Below are positions 17,924-26,792 of a stretch of DNA of 64,000 bases, in pieces; the first letter of the stretch is position 1, and every line of letters starts with the position of its first letter. Below the pieces are notes generated by a model that saw only the letters and a program-made list of their open reading frames with translations, was not told where the DNA came from and ran no database searches. The stretch is taken from the NCBI GenBank assembly GCA_021740645.1, contig JAIOZL010000021.1, positions 1 through 64,000 on the forward strand, given 5' to 3'. The translations under genes and the position numbers were made by a program. This DNA is from Bacteroidales bacterium (GTDB lineage Bacteria > Bacteroidota > Bacteroidia > Bacteroidales > JAADJA01).

Positions 17924-19393
17924 CTACCTGCTATAATTCGGAGCTTCCCTGGTAATTGTTATATCATGTGGATGGCTTTCAACAACACCGGCTGCAGTTA
18001 TTTTAATGAAACGAGCTTGTTGTAGTGCGCTAATATTTTTTGATCCGGTATATCCCATACCTGCACGCAATCCTCCAACCATTTGATGTATCACTTCTGA
18101 TAACCCTCCTTTAAAAGGTACGCGCCCCACAATACCTTCTGGAACGAGTTTTCGAATATCATCTTCCACATCCTGGAAATAACGATCCTTTGATCCTTTT
18201 TGCATAGCTTCTATCGACCCCATTCCCCGGTATGTTTTAAATTTTCTCCCTTCAAAAATTATTGTTTCTCCCGGGGATTCATCCACGCCAGCAAATAATG
18301 AGCCTGCCATGATGGAATGAGCCCCGGCAGCAATGGCTTTTACAATATCTCCGGTATACCTTATCCCACCATCAGCAATAACTGGTATGCCGGTTCCTTT
18401 TAGTGCCTCTGCCACATCATAAATGGCAGTAAGTTGAGGGATTCCTACCCCGGCAATGATACGGGTCGTACATATTGAACCCGGGCCTATTCCTACTTTA
18501 ACAGCATCTACTCCAATTTTTGCAAGATGTTTAGCCGCTTCTGCAGTTCCGATATTGCCCACAACCAGTTCTAACTTAGGATAAGCAGCTTTAACTTTTT
18601 CCGCCATTTTTATCACTCCCTCCGAATGCCCGTGAGCGGTATCAATTACTACTGCATCCACCTGGGCTTTAACCAAGGTAGCTACTCTTTCCATGGTATC
18701 AGCGGCAATACCCACAGCGGCAGCAACACGTAAACGACCTCTTTCATCTTTACAGGCATTAGGCCGCTCTTTAATTTTAATAATATCTTTATAGGTGATC
18801 AGCCCGATCAACTTATAATTTTCATCAACTACCGGTAATTTTTCAATTTTATGCTCCTGCAGTATATCAGCAGCTTTCTCAAAATCAGTAAACTCAGTAG
18901 TAGTTATCAAGGGCTTTTGGGTCATGACCAGTTCAATCGGTTTTTCTGGGACACGTTCAAAACGTAAATCCCGGTTGGTCACGATACCTACCAGGTGCAT
19001 TTCTTCGTCTACTACAGGTATTCCTCCAATGCTGTATTCATTCATCATATACAAAGCATCACTCACAAGGGCATCTCTTCTAATAGTAACAGGATCAATG
19101 ATCATCCCGTTTTCCGCACGCTTAACCTTTATTACCTCATTGGCTTGTTCATCAATAGTCATATTCTTATGAATGACTCCAATACCTCCTTCCTGCGCAA
19201 TAGCAATGGCCATTGTATGCTCGGTAACTGTATCCATAGCTGCAGAAACTATCGGTATCTTGAGAGAAATATTTCTGGTGAATTGCGTAGAGATGTCCAC
19301 TTGTCTTGGCAGAACCTGGCTAAAAGCAGGTTGCAATAAAACATCATCGTATGTTAAGCCTTCACCGGCAAATTTATCTTTATCATAAAACAT
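17924..19393 (-). CDS. guaB: inosine-5'-monophosphate dehydrogenase
   Basis: GuaB oxidises IMP to XMP with NAD+, the committed step to GMP. I start it at ATG 19393, giving 489 residues and the expected M-F-Y-D-K-D...G-L-T-Y-D-D-V-L-L start. A longer reading to 19453 adds 20 atypical residues and would cover a TATCTTTG -7-like box at 19424-19417. The TIM barrel is interrupted by two CBS domains (about 95-215). The catalytic loop G-P-G-S-I-C-T-T-R carries the nucleophilic cysteine, and the flap contains F-K-T-Y-R-G-M-G-S. The gene is monocistronic and divergent from the Ycf48-like gene. Confidence 0.97.
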   Translation of the reverse strand: MFYDKDKFAGEGLTYDDVLLQPAFSQVLPRQVDISTQFTRNISLKIPIVSAAMDTVTEHTMAIAIAQEGGIGVIHKNMTIDEQANEVIKVKRAENGMIIDPVTIRRDALVSDALYMMNEYSIGGIPVVDEEMHLVGIVTNRDLRFERVPEKPIELVMTQKPLITTTEFTDFEKAADILQEHKIEKLPVVDENYKLIGLITYKDIIKIKERPNACKDERGRLRVAAAVGIAADTMERVATLVKAQVDAVVIDTAHGHSEGVIKMAEKVKAAYPKLELVVGNIGTAEAAKHLAKIGVDAVKVGIGPGSICTTRIIAGVGIPQLTAIYDVAEALKGTGIPVIADGGIRYTGDIVKAIAAGAHSIMAGSLFAGVDESPGETIIFEGRKFKTYRGMGSIEAMQKGSKDRYFQDVEDDIRKLVPEGIVGRVPFKGGLSEVIHQMVGGLRAGMGYTGSKNISALQQARFIKITAAGVVESHPHDITITREAPNYSR

Positions 19394-19508
19394 AATGAAG
19401 CATTTAAAAATTGGCGCAAAGATAGAAAAATTAACAAGATGCATCACCCTCAAATAATCCTGAACCTCAATTAACTCGCGACATTAAAATCCTTCCACTT
19501 AACATGAT

Positions 19509-19539
19509 TTTGAATCCTTGAACCAAATGATTATATTTG
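19509..19539 (+). promoter_or_regulatory. Bacteroidota-type promoter for the Ycf48-like gene
   Basis: TTTG at 19509-19512, a 19-base spacer, and TATATTTG at 19532-19539 match the -33/-7 consensus exactly. The start codon follows at 19561, so the leader would be about 15 bases. Confidence 0.6.
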
Positions 19540-19560
19540 AAGTCTTAAAATAAAAATGAG

Positions 19561-21696
19561 ATGAAACCAACCCTCCCAAAAAGTTTCAGGACAATTTTTA
19601 CCACCGCTCTCATTTTCTTATCCGTTTTGTCATATAGTCAATGGGATTGGTACCACCCTGCCCCGCAAGGCCATTCACTATATGATGTTTATTTTGTGGA
19701 TAACAACCATGGCTGGGCTTGCGGGAGATATGGCACCATTTTATTTACGGATAATGGTGGGCTGGATTGGAACACTCAAAACGCTGGGACTGACAAAACT
19801 TTATTATCCATTTTTTTCCTTGACCAGCAAAATGGATGGACGGTGGGAAATAACGGAACAGTTCTTAAAACTACTGATGGAGGCCTCTCCTGGCAAAATA
19901 AAACCTTCACGGTTCCCTTCCATTATAACAGTGTACATTTTGCAACTGAACTGGAAGGATGGATTACAACGAATGGATTCATCAGGCATACTACCGATGG
20001 AGGTGAAAACTGGTACTCTCAAAATACCGGAAACCTCACATCCTACTTTGATGTTCATTTTTCGGATAATTTAAAAGGTTGTGCAGTTGGCCAGGCTGGT
20101 GTTGTCGCTTTAACAAATAATGGGGGTGAATCGTGGCATTTTGGTAATTCAGCTACTACCCAAACAATTAAGGATGTTTTTTTTCTTGATGATCAAAAAG
20201 TTTGGGCAGTTGGTCTGGGTGGCACTGTGCAATGCAGTAGCGACGGTGGGGAAAACTGGGAATTAAAAACTTCAGGGACAAATGTCAGCTTAAATTCTGT
20301 TCACTTTTTAAATGAGTTTGAGGGATGGATTGTTGGTGGAATATCAGGTTATTATGCCGAATCAATTATTTTACATACCACGGATATGGGTTCAACATGG
20401 ACTATTTTTACCCCGGCATCAAATACCCTAATGAATAGTATTGGATTTGGAGGTGATCAAAATGGAGTTTGCGTAGGTGAAAATGGAAGTATGAACTATA
20501 CCTTCGATGGGGGAGTGAATTGGTCAACTCATGAATACTTCACTTTTAATGACCTGGAGAAAGTCCATTTTCTCAACGACCAAATTGGTTGGATTACAGG
20601 TCATTTTAGCGGGCTACTCAAAACGATAGATGGAGGAGAAAGCTGGAACAAATTAGAAGCAGATGTGACCTATTTTAGTGATGTGTATTTCATGAATGAA
20701 AATCGGGGCTGGGCTGTTGGGCAAAATTCCACCAATGAGCTAATCTTAAAAACAACAGACGGGGGAGAAAACTGGCAGAATATATATTCCAGTTCAAATG
20801 GGCCGAACTTTCAATCGGTATATTTCTTAAGCGAGTTTAAAGGATTGGTAGGAGGATACGGTGGCAAATTATATCGTACCATTGATGGTGGTGCTACATG
20901 GATAGATAAAAGTTTTAATACCAACCATGTCGTGAAAGAATTTTATTTCATCAATGGATTCGAAGGATTTTGCTTTACCTATTCTTATCCTGACAATGAG
21001 ATTTATAAAACATATGACGGAGGAGGCAGTTGGGAATCAATTTTTTACGGAGATTTTTTGGGTATCTGGAAAATTCATATGGTCAATTCGATGAAAGGCT
21101 GGGCCATTACAGCATTCTCAGAAGAAGTTTATTTTACCATAAATGGGGGGAGCACCTGGCATTTAAATTCAAATAATCCTCCCTTCGACTACGAAAGCCT
21201 TTATTTCATTAGTCAAACAGAAGGCTGGATCGTAGGCAGGTATGGAAAGATTGCGGCCACAACCGATGGAGGGCAAACCTGGTCAGATCAAAGCATAAAT
21301 ACAAAACTAAACTTGTTTGATGTAGCCTTCTCCTCCGGTTTAAATGGCTGGATCGTAGGGGAAGAGGGTTCTATATTTCATACTTCAAATGGTGGACTTA
21401 TTAGTGAGATTGAAGATAAAAAAAACATAAAAAGTGTTTTACAACTCAGCGTTTATCCTAATCCTGTAATTCAAACTTCATCTATTAAATTTGAACTGGA
21501 AAAGAAAACTGAAGTTCTCATTGAAATATTCACAGCTAACGGCCAGAAAGTTGAATCAATATTAAATAAAACTTTACAAAAAGGGGAACATATTGTCAAC
21601 TGGAATTCACTCTATCGAAAACCAGGGATCTACTATTGCCGGATTTCAACGGATCAAAGCCAACAAACAAAAAAAATCATATTACCTGGTTTTTAA
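19561..21696 (+). CDS. Ycf48-like beta-propeller protein secreted by T9SS
   Basis: The 711-residue product has a signal peptide (cleavage after L-S-Y-S-Q near residue 27). About fourteen repeats of roughly 45 residues follow, each with a T-T-D-G-G-x-x-W motif preceded by a G-W-x-V-G strand, the Ycf48/BNR type seen in photosystem II assembly factor Ycf48 and in sialidase-like propellers. The last 80 residues are a type A T9SS sorting domain: S-V-Y-P-N-P-V, then V-L-I-E-I-F-T-A-N-G-Q-K-V and G-I-Y-Y-C-R-I, ending with a basic K-K-I. It is therefore likely surface-attached or released. It overlaps the convergent symporter gene by 15 bases. Ligand unknown. Confidence 0.88.
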   Translation: MKPTLPKSFRTIFTTALIFLSVLSYSQWDWYHPAPQGHSLYDVYFVDNNHGWACGRYGTILFTDNGGLDWNTQNAGTDKTLLSIFFLDQQNGWTVGNNGTVLKTTDGGLSWQNKTFTVPFHYNSVHFATELEGWITTNGFIRHTTDGGENWYSQNTGNLTSYFDVHFSDNLKGCAVGQAGVVALTNNGGESWHFGNSATTQTIKDVFFLDDQKVWAVGLGGTVQCSSDGGENWELKTSGTNVSLNSVHFLNEFEGWIVGGISGYYAESIILHTTDMGSTWTIFTPASNTLMNSIGFGGDQNGVCVGENGSMNYTFDGGVNWSTHEYFTFNDLEKVHFLNDQIGWITGHFSGLLKTIDGGESWNKLEADVTYFSDVYFMNENRGWAVGQNSTNELILKTTDGGENWQNIYSSSNGPNFQSVYFLSEFKGLVGGYGGKLYRTIDGGATWIDKSFNTNHVVKEFYFINGFEGFCFTYSYPDNEIYKTYDGGGSWESIFYGDFLGIWKIHMVNSMKGWAITAFSEEVYFTINGGSTWHLNSNNPPFDYESLYFISQTEGWIVGRYGKIAATTDGGQTWSDQSINTKLNLFDVAFSSGLNGWIVGEEGSIFHTSNGGLISEIEDKKNIKSVLQLSVYPNPVIQTSSIKFELEKKTEVLIEIFTANGQKVESILNKTLQKGEHIVNWNSLYRKPGIYYCRISTDQSQQTKKIILPGF

Positions 21697-23118
21697 CTTT
21701 TTCATTGTTGAAAAATAAGATCGTGTTTCTTTAACTACTACTCCCGATAACAGCAATAGCGCTATAAGATTGGGAATCGTCATAAAAGTAATCACCATAT
21801 CCACAAATCCCCATACCAATTCGCTGCTCCAAATACAACCGAAAAACACAAACAAACCATACATATAATTATACGGTTTTATAAACCTTTCGCCCCATAA
21901 GTAGTTTACAGCCCGTGAACCATAATACGACCAGGCAATAATGGTACTAAATGCAAACATAAGCAATCCACCAGCTACAATGTGTGGTGCCAGATATCCA
22001 AGTCCGATTTTGCTCAAACCGACCTGCATACCAACCACAGTCATTGTATTATCATCCGTGGATGTATGCCATGCACCCGTTAAAATTATCACCAGGGCAG
22101 TTAAAGTGCAAATGATAAGGGTATCTACTAATGGCTCTAGTGAGGCCACTAGTCCTTCCCTGGCCGGGTATTCTGTTCGGGCAGCAGCATGGGCAATAGG
22201 TGCTGAGCCCTGTCCTGCTTCATTAGAAAATAAACCCCTACGTACCCCCCATAAAATCGTAAGCATAAAAGTGGAACCTACAAATCCGCCGGTGGCAGCA
22301 GTTCCCGTAAAAGCACTTTTCACGATGAGAGCCAATGCAGAAGGAATATTATGATACATTACAATCACTACTGTTATTGCAGCTGCAAAATAAAAAATGG
22401 CCATGATTGGAACAAGGCGTGATGTAACATCAGCAATCCGTTTTATTCCACCAACTATCACCAGTAAAACCAAACCTGTGATAATACTTGCCGTAATATA
22501 TTTCGATGGAAAACTCCATCCCAAAATATTTGCTAACACAGGTAAATTGTAAGAAGTGTGAAAAACCTGAGTCATGGAATTAGACTGGGCCATATTGCCT
22601 GTACCCATTGAACAGACAATGGTAGCAAGGGCAAAGATCATGGCAAGTATTTTTGCAAATACAGGAGCATTATAGATTTCCGTAATTCCTTTACGCATAT
22701 AATACATAGGCCCTCCGGACACGGTACCATCCGAATTGAAAGATCGGTATTTATGGGATAAGGTGCATTCTGCATATTTAAGCATCATTCCAAGGGTACC
22801 TGTAACCCACATCCAGAAAATCGCACCAGGCCCTCCCAGATAAATCGCAAGAGAAACCCCAACAATATTACCCGTACCAACTGTAGCAGATAGTGCCGTA
22901 GTGAGTGCTTTAAAATGATTCACATCCCCTTTATCCCCCTTTTTATCGAATCTTCCGGCAACGATTAAAATAGAATGCCTGAGTGCAGTGATGTTTAAAA
23001 ATTTCAACCTGATGATAAAATATAAGCCCGTTGGCAAAAGCAGTAATAATACGGCATAGCCTCCAATATAGTTATTGTACCAATCAACAAGCCTGCTTAG
23101 TAAATCTAATATCTGCAT
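21682..23118 (-). CDS. sodium:alanine/glycine symporter (AGCS family)
   Basis: This 478-residue membrane protein has about eleven helices and imports small neutral amino acids with Na+. The AGCS signature region K-A-L-T-T-A-L-S-A-T-V-G-T-G-N-I-V-G-V near residue 70-90 is clear, as are G-P-G-A-I-F-W-M-W, G-G-P-M-Y-Y-M-R-K-G and the F-S-N-E-A-G-Q-G-S-A-P-I-A-H-A-A motif near 295. Length matches the family. Its 3' end overlaps the convergent Ycf48-like gene by 15 bases. It lies 111 bases downstream of the DUF190 gene. Substrate (alanine or glycine) cannot be fixed from the sequence. Confidence 0.93.
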   Translation of the reverse strand: MQILDLLSRLVDWYNNYIGGYAVLLLLLPTGLYFIIRLKFLNITALRHSILIVAGRFDKKGDKGDVNHFKALTTALSATVGTGNIVGVSLAIYLGGPGAIFWMWVTGTLGMMLKYAECTLSHKYRSFNSDGTVSGGPMYYMRKGITEIYNAPVFAKILAMIFALATIVCSMGTGNMAQSNSMTQVFHTSYNLPVLANILGWSFPSKYITASIITGLVLLVIVGGIKRIADVTSRLVPIMAIFYFAAAITVVIVMYHNIPSALALIVKSAFTGTAATGGFVGSTFMLTILWGVRRGLFSNEAGQGSAPIAHAAARTEYPAREGLVASLEPLVDTLIICTLTALVIILTGAWHTSTDDNTMTVVGMQVGLSKIGLGYLAPHIVAGGLLMFAFSTIIAWSYYGSRAVNYLWGERFIKPYNYMYGLFVFFGCIWSSELVWGFVDMVITFMTIPNLIALLLLSGVVVKETRSYFSTMKKLKTR

Positions 23119-23202
23119 AGAATTTCCCTTTTAAAAAATTGAATCGGCTAATTTAAATATTTATTTGGAGCTTTGTCAAACAACAAAAGGCTAAGATTAC
23201 AA

Positions 23203-23217
23203 AGGGTGCGAAACCCT
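23203..23217 (-). terminator. weak hairpin after DUF190 gene
   Basis: AGGGT and ACCCT flank a 5-base loop just downstream of the DUF190 stop on the minus strand, followed by TTTGTAAT. The stem is only 5 bp, so termination is uncertain. Confidence 0.25.
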
Positions 23218-23229
23218 GTACAATTGTTA

Positions 23230-23562
23230 TTATTGGTGCCGGTATTTTATTACCCTGATCTTTTCGCGGGTAATCAGGCCCTCTTTTACAACTTTATCGA
23301 GGAAAGGAATAAATTCATTGATCTTTTCAGTAGTATCCACTATTTCGATTACCACAGGAAGATCTTCTGAAAGCCTGAGTACCTTCGCTGAATGAATCCG
23401 ACTTTCAGCACCAAAACCCATAATGCCACGTAAAACAGTGGCACCAGCCAGGTTCATTTCTCTGGCCTTAAGTACAATCTCTTCATATAGAGAATGTCCA
23501 TTCAGGTGGTCGCTTTCTCCGATAAAAATGCGAAGAAGTTCGCCTTCAGCAGGTAGTTTCAT
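23230..23562 (-). CDS. DUF190 PII-like protein
   Basis: The 110-residue protein matches the DUF190 family: L-R-I-F-I-G-E-S-D-H at the start, then G-H-S-L-Y-E-E-I-V, A-G-A-T-V-L-R-G-I-M-G-F-G and L-P-V-V-I-E-I-V-D. The fold is PII-like. It is very often encoded next to crcB, as here (6 bases apart), and is presumed to assist or regulate fluoride export or membrane transport. Its exact role is not established. Confidence 0.9.
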   Translation of the reverse strand: MKLPAEGELLRIFIGESDHLNGHSLYEEIVLKAREMNLAGATVLRGIMGFGAESRIHSAKVLRLSEDLPVVIEIVDTTEKINEFIPFLDKVVKEGLITREKIRVIKYRHQ

Positions 23563-23568
23563 AATAAC

Positions 23569-23955
23569 TTATTTTATGAGTGTGAGTATTCCTTTCGCAA
23601 TAAAATATCCTCCAAAGACAAAGGTTAGTGCCAATAAATTATTCATTACCACATTTAGAATAGCAAATTTAAAATTCCCGTCACGAAGAAGGTTTAACGT
23701 TTCAAGGGCAAAAGTACTGAATGTTGTATACCCTCCCAAAAATCCTACAAACACAAAGATTCTGATATTGGGTGATAGGTCTTTAAGTTCAAATATTCCC
23801 CATAATAGACCAATTACGAAAGCCCCGGTAACATTTACCAGAAGTGTTCCCCAGGGAAAAATCCCACTTGCAACTTTGTGTGTAATACCCGAAATATAGT
23901 ATCTGGAAAAGGACCCTAATGCCCCCCCTGCCAGTAAATAAATAACCTTCATCAT
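23569..23955 (-). CDS. crcB: CrcB/Fluc fluoride channel
   Basis: This is a 128-residue, four-helix membrane protein that works as a dual-topology dimer and lets F- leave the cell. The visible motifs are G-G-A-L-G-S-F-S-R-Y near the start, W-G-T-L-L-V-N-V-T-G-A-F-V-I-G around residues 35-50 and G-F-L-G-G-Y-T-T-F-S-T-F in helix 3, which holds the phenylalanine box and the Na+ site. It is upstream of DUF190 in a two-gene unit. I looked for a fluoride (crcB-motif) riboswitch in the 211 bases upstream and did not find one. Confidence 0.96.
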   Translation of the reverse strand: MMKVIYLLAGGALGSFSRYYISGITHKVASGIFPWGTLLVNVTGAFVIGLLWGIFELKDLSPNIRIFVFVGFLGGYTTFSTFALETLNLLRDGNFKFAILNVVMNNLLALTFVFGGYFIAKGILTLIK

Positions 23956-24122
23956 TCGCCTTTTTTTAAAATTTTCATTTTTCTTTCCAAAACAATTAAC
24001 GCTAAATTTTGTAGTTATTTAAACTTTGAATCCAACAAGCAAAAAGTTTTTTATTTTCGCACCAAATTTTTTAGCCAAACTATGGCAAAAAAACAAAAGC
24101 AATATAATTTTACAAATATCGT

Positions 24123-24130
24123 TACTTTTG
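24123..24130 (+). promoter_or_regulatory. -7-like box upstream of porV
   Basis: TACTTTTG fits TAnnTTTG. A related copy, TATTTTCG, lies at 24052-24059, and the bases after both are similar (GCACCAAATTTTTT and GCACAAATTTTTG). No convincing -33 box is present at either, so confidence is low. Confidence 0.35.
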
Positions 24131-24166
24131 CACAAATTTTTGATTGACTAATCTACATAAAATTTC

Positions 24167-25363
24167 ATGAAGAGACTATTGGTAATTTTTTCCTGTGTGA
24201 GCTTTCTTTTAAATTTTTCTTATGCACAAAATACAGAAGAGTGGAATGGGCAACAAGCTACACAAAATACAATTACAACCGCGGTACCCTTTTTAAATAT
24301 CGGGCCTGATGCAAGGTCAGGTGGAATGGGAGAGTTAGGAGCAGGAACATCACCAGATGCTATGTCGCAACACTGGAATCCGGCTAAATTTGCTTTCATC
24401 GAAAAAGAGATGGGTTTTGCCGTATCCTATAGCCCATGGTTAAGAAAACTGGTTAACGATATTAATCTGGCCTATCTTTCGGGTTATAAAAGAATTGATG
24501 AATATAGTACGGTAAGTGGTTCACTTAAATTCTTTTCCTTAGGAGATATTACCTTTACCAGGGATGATGGATCGGTAATTGGAATTTTCAGGCCCAGCGA
24601 GTTTTCACTTGATGGGGCTTATGCAAGAAAATTCTCTGAAAAAATATCAGGAGCTGTGGCTGCACGGTTTATCTATTCTAACTTAACCCAGGGCCAGGAA
24701 GTTTCCGGGCAAAGTAGTAAACCCGGAACATCAATTGCTGCAGATGTATCTTTTTATTATACAACACCTTTGGAGGTAAATTGGCTCGAAGGTTCCGAGT
24801 TTAGTTTTGGAGCTGCGATCACAAATATCGGACAAAAAATTTCCTACTCCAACGATGAGTTTGATAAGGACTTTATTCCTACAAACTTAAGGATAGGGCC
24901 GTCCTGGTTAATGGAAATTGACGATTATAATTCAGTAAGATTTTCATTGGACCTTAACAAACTATTAGTTCCTACACCGCCTGTAAGATCTGATTCGCTG
25001 GTAGACGACAACAACCAGTATATTATTCTTGCAGGAAAAGATGATAATGTTTCAGTAGCTCAGGGTATGATCCAATCCTTTTATGATTCTCCCAGTGGGT
25101 TCAGCGAAGAAATGAAAGAGATCATTTGGGTAGTTGGGGCTGAATATTGGTATGATAAGCAATTTGCTATCAGAGCAGGGTATTTTCACGAAAGTGAAAT
25201 GAAAGGTAACCGAAAGTTTTTTACTTTAGGAGCAGGGCTCAGATACAATGTTTTTGGATTGGATTTCTCCTACCTTATACCAACAGCACAACAAAACCCA
25301 TTAGCGAACACACTAAGGTTTACATTAACCTTTAATTTTGATGGATTTGAAGCTCAGCAATAA
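24167..25363 (+). CDS. porV: T9SS outer-membrane protein PorV (LptO)
   Basis: PorV is an outer-membrane beta-barrel of the FadL/OmpP1 group. It binds T9SS cargo at the SprA translocon and delivers it to PorU, which removes the C-terminal signal. The 398-residue protein has a signal peptide ending S-Y-A-Q, then the hallmark start V-P-F-L-N-I-G-P-D-A-R-S-G-G-M-G-E-L-G, followed by S-x-H-W-N-P-A-K. The rest is alternating strands ending in T-F-N-F-D-G-F. It is monocistronic, with a strong terminator at 25385-25413. It explains how the two sorting-domain proteins in this window can be exported. Confidence 0.95.
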   Translation: MKRLLVIFSCVSFLLNFSYAQNTEEWNGQQATQNTITTAVPFLNIGPDARSGGMGELGAGTSPDAMSQHWNPAKFAFIEKEMGFAVSYSPWLRKLVNDINLAYLSGYKRIDEYSTVSGSLKFFSLGDITFTRDDGSVIGIFRPSEFSLDGAYARKFSEKISGAVAARFIYSNLTQGQEVSGQSSKPGTSIAADVSFYYTTPLEVNWLEGSEFSFGAAITNIGQKISYSNDEFDKDFIPTNLRIGPSWLMEIDDYNSVRFSLDLNKLLVPTPPVRSDSLVDDNNQYIILAGKDDNVSVAQGMIQSFYDSPSGFSEEMKEIIWVVGAEYWYDKQFAIRAGYFHESEMKGNRKFFTLGAGLRYNVFGLDFSYLIPTAQQNPLANTLRFTLTFNFDGFEAQQ

Positions 25364-25384
25364 CGAACAACAATAATATAATAG

Positions 25385-25413
25385 GCCATTGCAATTAGCA
25401 ATGGCTTTTTTTT
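25385..25413 (+). terminator. Rho-independent terminator after porV
   Basis: GCCATTGC (25385-25392), a 5-base loop and GCAATGGC (25398-25405) form a perfect 8-bp stem followed by eight T (25406-25413). Confidence 0.9.
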
Positions 25414-25477
25414 ACAATAACGCGAACATTTCTTTCATTCATCCGTATTTAATACCATCAAGGTAATAAAGTAAACT

Positions 25478-25957
25478 ATGGATTTAAAGGTAGGCTTTGG
25501 TTTCGATGTGCACAAACTCGAATCCGGAAGAAAATTATGGATTGGAGGAGTAAATATCCCCTCTGAAAAAGGAGCGTTAGGACATTCTGATGCTGATGTA
25601 CTCATCCACGCGATATGTGATGCCATGCTTGGTGCCATAAACTTACGCGACATCGGATACCACTTCCCGGATACAGATCCCCAATACAAAGGAATAGCAA
25701 GTATAATCCTGCTTGAAGAAGTTTGCAGAATGATCTCCGACCAGGGATATTATGTAAATAATATTGATTCGACGGTAAGTCTTGAAAAGCCTAAACTTTC
25801 CGCCTTCATACCAGAAATGAAAAAACAACTTGCAACGGTTTCCTGCATCAAGGAAGAAAACGTTTCAATAAAAGCCACAACCACTGAAAAGTTAGGATTT
25901 ACCGGGCGTGAAGAAGGTATAGCTGCCCATGCTGTGGTTTTGCTAAAAAAGCTCTAA
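25478..25957 (+). CDS. ispF: 2-C-methyl-D-erythritol 2,4-cyclodiphosphate synthase
   Basis: IspF converts CDP-methylerythritol 2-phosphate to the 2,4-cyclodiphosphate in the MEP isoprenoid pathway. The 159-residue protein has the zinc-site motif G-F-D-V-H near the start, L-G-H-S-D-A-D-V-L-I-H-A-I-C-D-A, D-I-G-Y-H-F-P-D-T-D and the C-terminal A-T-T-T-E-K-L-G-F-T-G-R-x-E-G-I-A-A-H-A, all conserved. Length is normal. It lies between the porV terminator and a convergent hydrolase gene, so it is transcribed alone. Confidence 0.97.
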   Translation: MDLKVGFGFDVHKLESGRKLWIGGVNIPSEKGALGHSDADVLIHAICDAMLGAINLRDIGYHFPDTDPQYKGIASIILLEEVCRMISDQGYYVNNIDSTVSLEKPKLSAFIPEMKKQLATVSCIKEENVSIKATTTEKLGFTGREEGIAAHAVVLLKKL

Positions 25958-26004
25958 TCTAAGCCTAAATCTGGTATTCACTTGGTAATATCTGCTTTAT
26001 TACA

Positions 26005-26616
26005 TTACTTCACTCTAAAATCAAACATTTTTTTATCTTCAATATAGCCGGTGAGCTGGTCATTAATATTTACCGGGCCCACTCCTTCAGGTGTTCCTGT
26101 AAAAATCAGGTCTCCCATTTTTAAGGTTATAAATTGCGACACATAAGAAATAACCTGATCGAAACTAAAAATCATATCTCTTGAATATCCTTGCTGAACA
26201 GTCTTTCCGTTTAATTCCAGATGAAAGGAAATATCTTCTTTCTTGTGTAGATCGTTGAGTGGAATAAACTTACTTATGGGTGCTGAATTATCAAATGCTT
26301 TCGCAATCTCCCACGGAAGTCCCTTTTCTTTATGTTTTTGTTGCAGGTCACGTGCTGTAAAATCCACCCCCAACCCTATTTCATCATAATATGTATTGGC
26401 AAACTTTTCTTGAATATGCCTTCCATTCTTTTTTATTTTTAATACCAATTCAGTCTCATAATGGATATCTTTTGAAAACCCTGGATAAAAGAAAGGCCTG
26501 TTTCGGACCACAATAGAAGTGTCTGGTTTCATAAAGAAAACGGGTCTTTCAGGCAAAGGATTATTTAATTCTTTAGCATGTTCCACATAATTTCTTCCTA
26601 TGCAAATGATCTTCAT
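26005..26616 (-). CDS. fumarylacetoacetate hydrolase (FAH) family protein
   Basis: The 203-residue protein is a compact FAH-domain enzyme. It begins K-I-I-C-I-G-R-N-Y, has the metal-binding E-T-E in H-Y-E-T-E-L-V-L-K-I, then G-V-D-F-T-A-R-D-L-Q, K-A-F-D-N-S-A-P-I, and I-F-T-G-T-P-E-G-V-G-P. Members hydrolyse or decarboxylate 2-oxo acids such as acylpyruvates or oxaloacetate. Its small size matches the acylpyruvase/oxaloacetate decarboxylase (YcgM-like) subgroup. The gene is single and convergent with ispF. Substrate cannot be decided from sequence. Confidence 0.9.
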   Translation of the reverse strand: MKIICIGRNYVEHAKELNNPLPERPVFFMKPDTSIVVRNRPFFYPGFSKDIHYETELVLKIKKNGRHIQEKFANTYYDEIGLGVDFTARDLQQKHKEKGLPWEIAKAFDNSAPISKFIPLNDLHKKEDISFHLELNGKTVQQGYSRDMIFSFDQVISYVSQFITLKMGDLIFTGTPEGVGPVNINDQLTGYIEDKKMFDFRVK

Positions 26617-26756
26617 ATTTTAAATTTAAGAATTGTTAAAAACATTTGAACTGCAATAATAATAAAATTCTGGTAGGCAGGTTTTAACATTAAAATAAAT
26701 ATTAAAATGTTAATAATCCATGGAAAACTATGTTAAAAAAAAATATGAATTTAATC

Positions 26757-26788
26757 TTGAAAAGATAGGCTTAATCTAGTTACTTTTG
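26757..26788 (+). promoter_or_regulatory. Bacteroidota-type promoter for dnaB
   Basis: TTG at 26757-26759, a 21-base spacer and TACTTTTG at 26781-26788 fit the -33/-7 consensus. The dnaB ATG begins at 26793, only 4 bases after the -7 box, so the transcript would be almost leaderless. Confidence 0.5.
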
Positions 26789-26792
26789 AAAC

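Noticed and set aside
19394-19453. 20-residue N-terminal extension of GuaB
   Set aside because: The family start is M-F-Y-D-K-D at 19393, and the extension covers a -7-like box.
23956-24166. Fluoride riboswitch before crcB
   Set aside because: I could not find the conserved aptamer sequences by eye on the minus strand.
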